The notes beneath the pieces are model-generated. The model saw only the letters and a program-made list of their open reading frames with translations, made no database searches and was not told the DNA's origin. A DNA stretch of 33,522 nt, taken from an uncultured Ureaplasma sp. (GTDB taxonomy: Bacteria; Bacillota_I; Bacilli_A; Mycoplasmatales; Mycoplasmoidaceae). The translations under genes and the position numbers were made by a program. Where the stretch lies: contig CACXEQ010000014.1 in NCBI GenBank assembly GCA_902766725.1, positions 1-33,522 on the forward strand, given 5' to 3'. Position 1 is the stretch's first letter. The number at the start of each line of letters is the position of its first letter. Positions 32,718 to 33,522 of this stretch are shown piece by piece.

Positions 32718-33134
32718 TTAAATATTCTTTTTTATTTTTAATTTTTTTGCAACATTATTAATCGGAGCAACATTAACAACATAATGAGATAGTTTAAAAC
32801 CTTGATATTTGTAATATTTAGGAATTACATGTAAATGTACATGATAAATAGCTTGACCAGCAATTTTGCCTTGATTTGATAAATAATTGAATCCTCATGG
32901 TTTCAATTTTTTCTCTAAAATTTCAGTTACATTCTTACTTAATGCAACAATATGGTTTAAAACATTAATAGGAGTTGATTGTCAATCTGGATAATGTTGT
33001 TTGCTAATGATAATTGTATGGCCATTAGAAATAGGATTAGCATCTAAAAACGCCATGGCATGTTCATTTTCAGCCAACAAATAACAACCTATTTTTCGTT
33101 TTGCAATTTTACAAAAAATACAATTATTCAACAT
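32718..33134 (-). CDS. HIT-family nucleotide-binding protein
   Basis: The 138-residue protein has the histidine triad motif as HVHLHVIP near residues 98-105 and the N-terminal CIFCKIA with two Cys, plus MAFLDANPISNGHTIIISKQH. HIT proteins hydrolyse nucleoside phosphoramidates or dinucleoside polyphosphates. Mycoplasmas often call this gene hit. Two TGA codons are read as Trp. An AAGG lies 14 bases before the ATG. The exact substrate is not shown. Confidence 0.92.
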
Positions 33135-33302
33135 AACAATTAAGCCTTAAAATATAACAATTTAAACACTATTCATTAAATTATATTATTTATTACAAAA
33201 TTATTTATTAAAAACATAACTATCTATTTAACTAACAGTAAATTATGCTAATTTATGGCATAAACATTAAATCAATTAATACTGATAAATGATCAGAATT
33301 TT

Positions 33303-33425
33303 ATGATTGAAAGAAATTCAAAAGATCAATTAACAATCACAATGATAATATTAATGTTTATTTCTGTCATTCATATTGTGCTTGAGAAAAAAGGAGTAAT
33401 GTTGCAAAAAGTGAGCAAATTTTAA
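33303..33425 (+). CDS. Doubtful small membrane peptide
   Basis: A 40-codon open frame (MIERNSKDQL...) contains one hydrophobic segment (LTITMIILMFISVIHIVL) and ends in MLQKVSKF. No Shine-Dalgarno site precedes it. Its last codons lie in the 19-bp repeat. It may be a relic or chance. Confidence 0.2.
   Translation: MIERNSKDQLTITMIILMFISVIHIVLEKKGVMLQKVSKF
33399..33417. repeat. 19-bp inverted repeat, right arm
   Basis: These bases (ATGTTGCAAAAAGTGAGCA) are the exact reverse complement of 84-102. The flanks differ: here the repeat continues AATTTTAAC, at the other arm (in the same sense) TTTTTTGCA. Confidence 0.6.
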
Positions 33426-33440
33426 CAAAAATTTAGTAAA

Positions 33441-33468
33441 TATGTATGTATATTTATATACATACATA
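33441..33468. repeat. Perfect 12-bp hairpin
   Basis: TATGTATGTATA and TATACATACATA flank TTTA. No T run follows on the plus strand; on the minus strand a T-rich run precedes it, so it is not a standard terminator. Confidence 0.6.
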
Positions 33469-33486
33469 AAATTAAAAAAATACCTC

Positions 33487-33511
33487 GAACTATACATTCA
33501 TAATATAGTTC
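33487..33511. repeat. 8-bp hairpin just before a possible gene start
   Basis: GAACTATA and TATAGTTC flank a nine-base loop. The hairpin ends one base before the ATG at 33513. Confidence 0.5.
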
Positions 33512-33522
33512 TATGAAAAAGA

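Larger units (their letters stand above)
33135..33522. other. Gene-poor right edge
   Basis: No recognisable gene was found in these 388 bases. They contain a doubtful 40-codon open frame (33303-33425), one arm of the inverted repeat shared with 84-102, two hairpins, and an ATG-AAA-AAG at 33513-33521 that could begin a gene beyond the window. The stretch is extremely AT-rich. Confidence 0.6.

Overview
The window is a gene-dense, very AT-rich stretch of a bacterial chromosome that reads TGA as tryptophan. Almost every long gene runs through in-frame TGA codons at conserved tryptophan positions, such as the thioredoxin active site and the last codons of rpsD. With the PolC-type polymerase, very short intergenic gaps and a reduced housekeeping set, this points to a Mollicutes bacterium (Mycoplasma or a relative). 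Genus and species cannot be settled from the window.

Layout. (1) 1-265: left edge with a possible truncated reading frame and one arm of a 19-bp inverted repeat. (2) 266-2163, plus: tlyA and a Y-family polymerase (dinB). (3) 2153-5986, minus: an alanine dehydrogenase-like protein without its nucleotide-binding loop, then ileS. (4) 6104-13287, plus: rpsP-rplS-trmD, a degenerate DprA-like gene, topA, thioredoxin, two rpmG genes, secE, nusG and rpsB. (5) 13288-17016, minus: the RNase P RNA, a small membrane protein, mnmG, rsmG and a ParA/Soj-like protein without a Walker A motif. (6) 17030-25833, minus: tsf-pyrH-frr-cdsA-dxr-polC, a shortened form of the Firmicutes cluster in which uppS, rseP and proS are missing. 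(7) 25893-27944, plus: cardiolipin synthase and recU. (8) 27927-30261, minus: a fused LacA-LacB-type sugar-phosphate isomerase and tuf. (9) 30432-31745, plus: tig. (10) 31936-33134, minus: rpsD and a HIT-family protein. (11) 33135-33522: a gene-poor right edge with two hairpins and the other arm of the inverted repeat.

Most genes serve translation (ribosomal proteins, EF-Tu, EF-Ts, RRF, tRNA and rRNA modification, RNase P), DNA replication and repair (PolC, TopA, Pol IV, RecU), secretion and transcription (SecE, NusG) and membrane lipids (CdsA, Cls). Dxr indicates the MEP isoprenoid pathway.

The most unusual item is the 332-residue protein at 27927-28925. Its N-terminal half resembles LacA and its C-terminal half LacB. 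The two halves have lost complementary sets of active-site residues, so the chain looks able to build one composite active site. A second theme is that three genes (DprA-like, ParA-like, alanine dehydrogenase-like) keep a family's overall sequence pattern while the hallmark ligand-binding motifs have decayed; the DprA-like and ParA-like genes also sit in the expected chromosomal neighbourhood.
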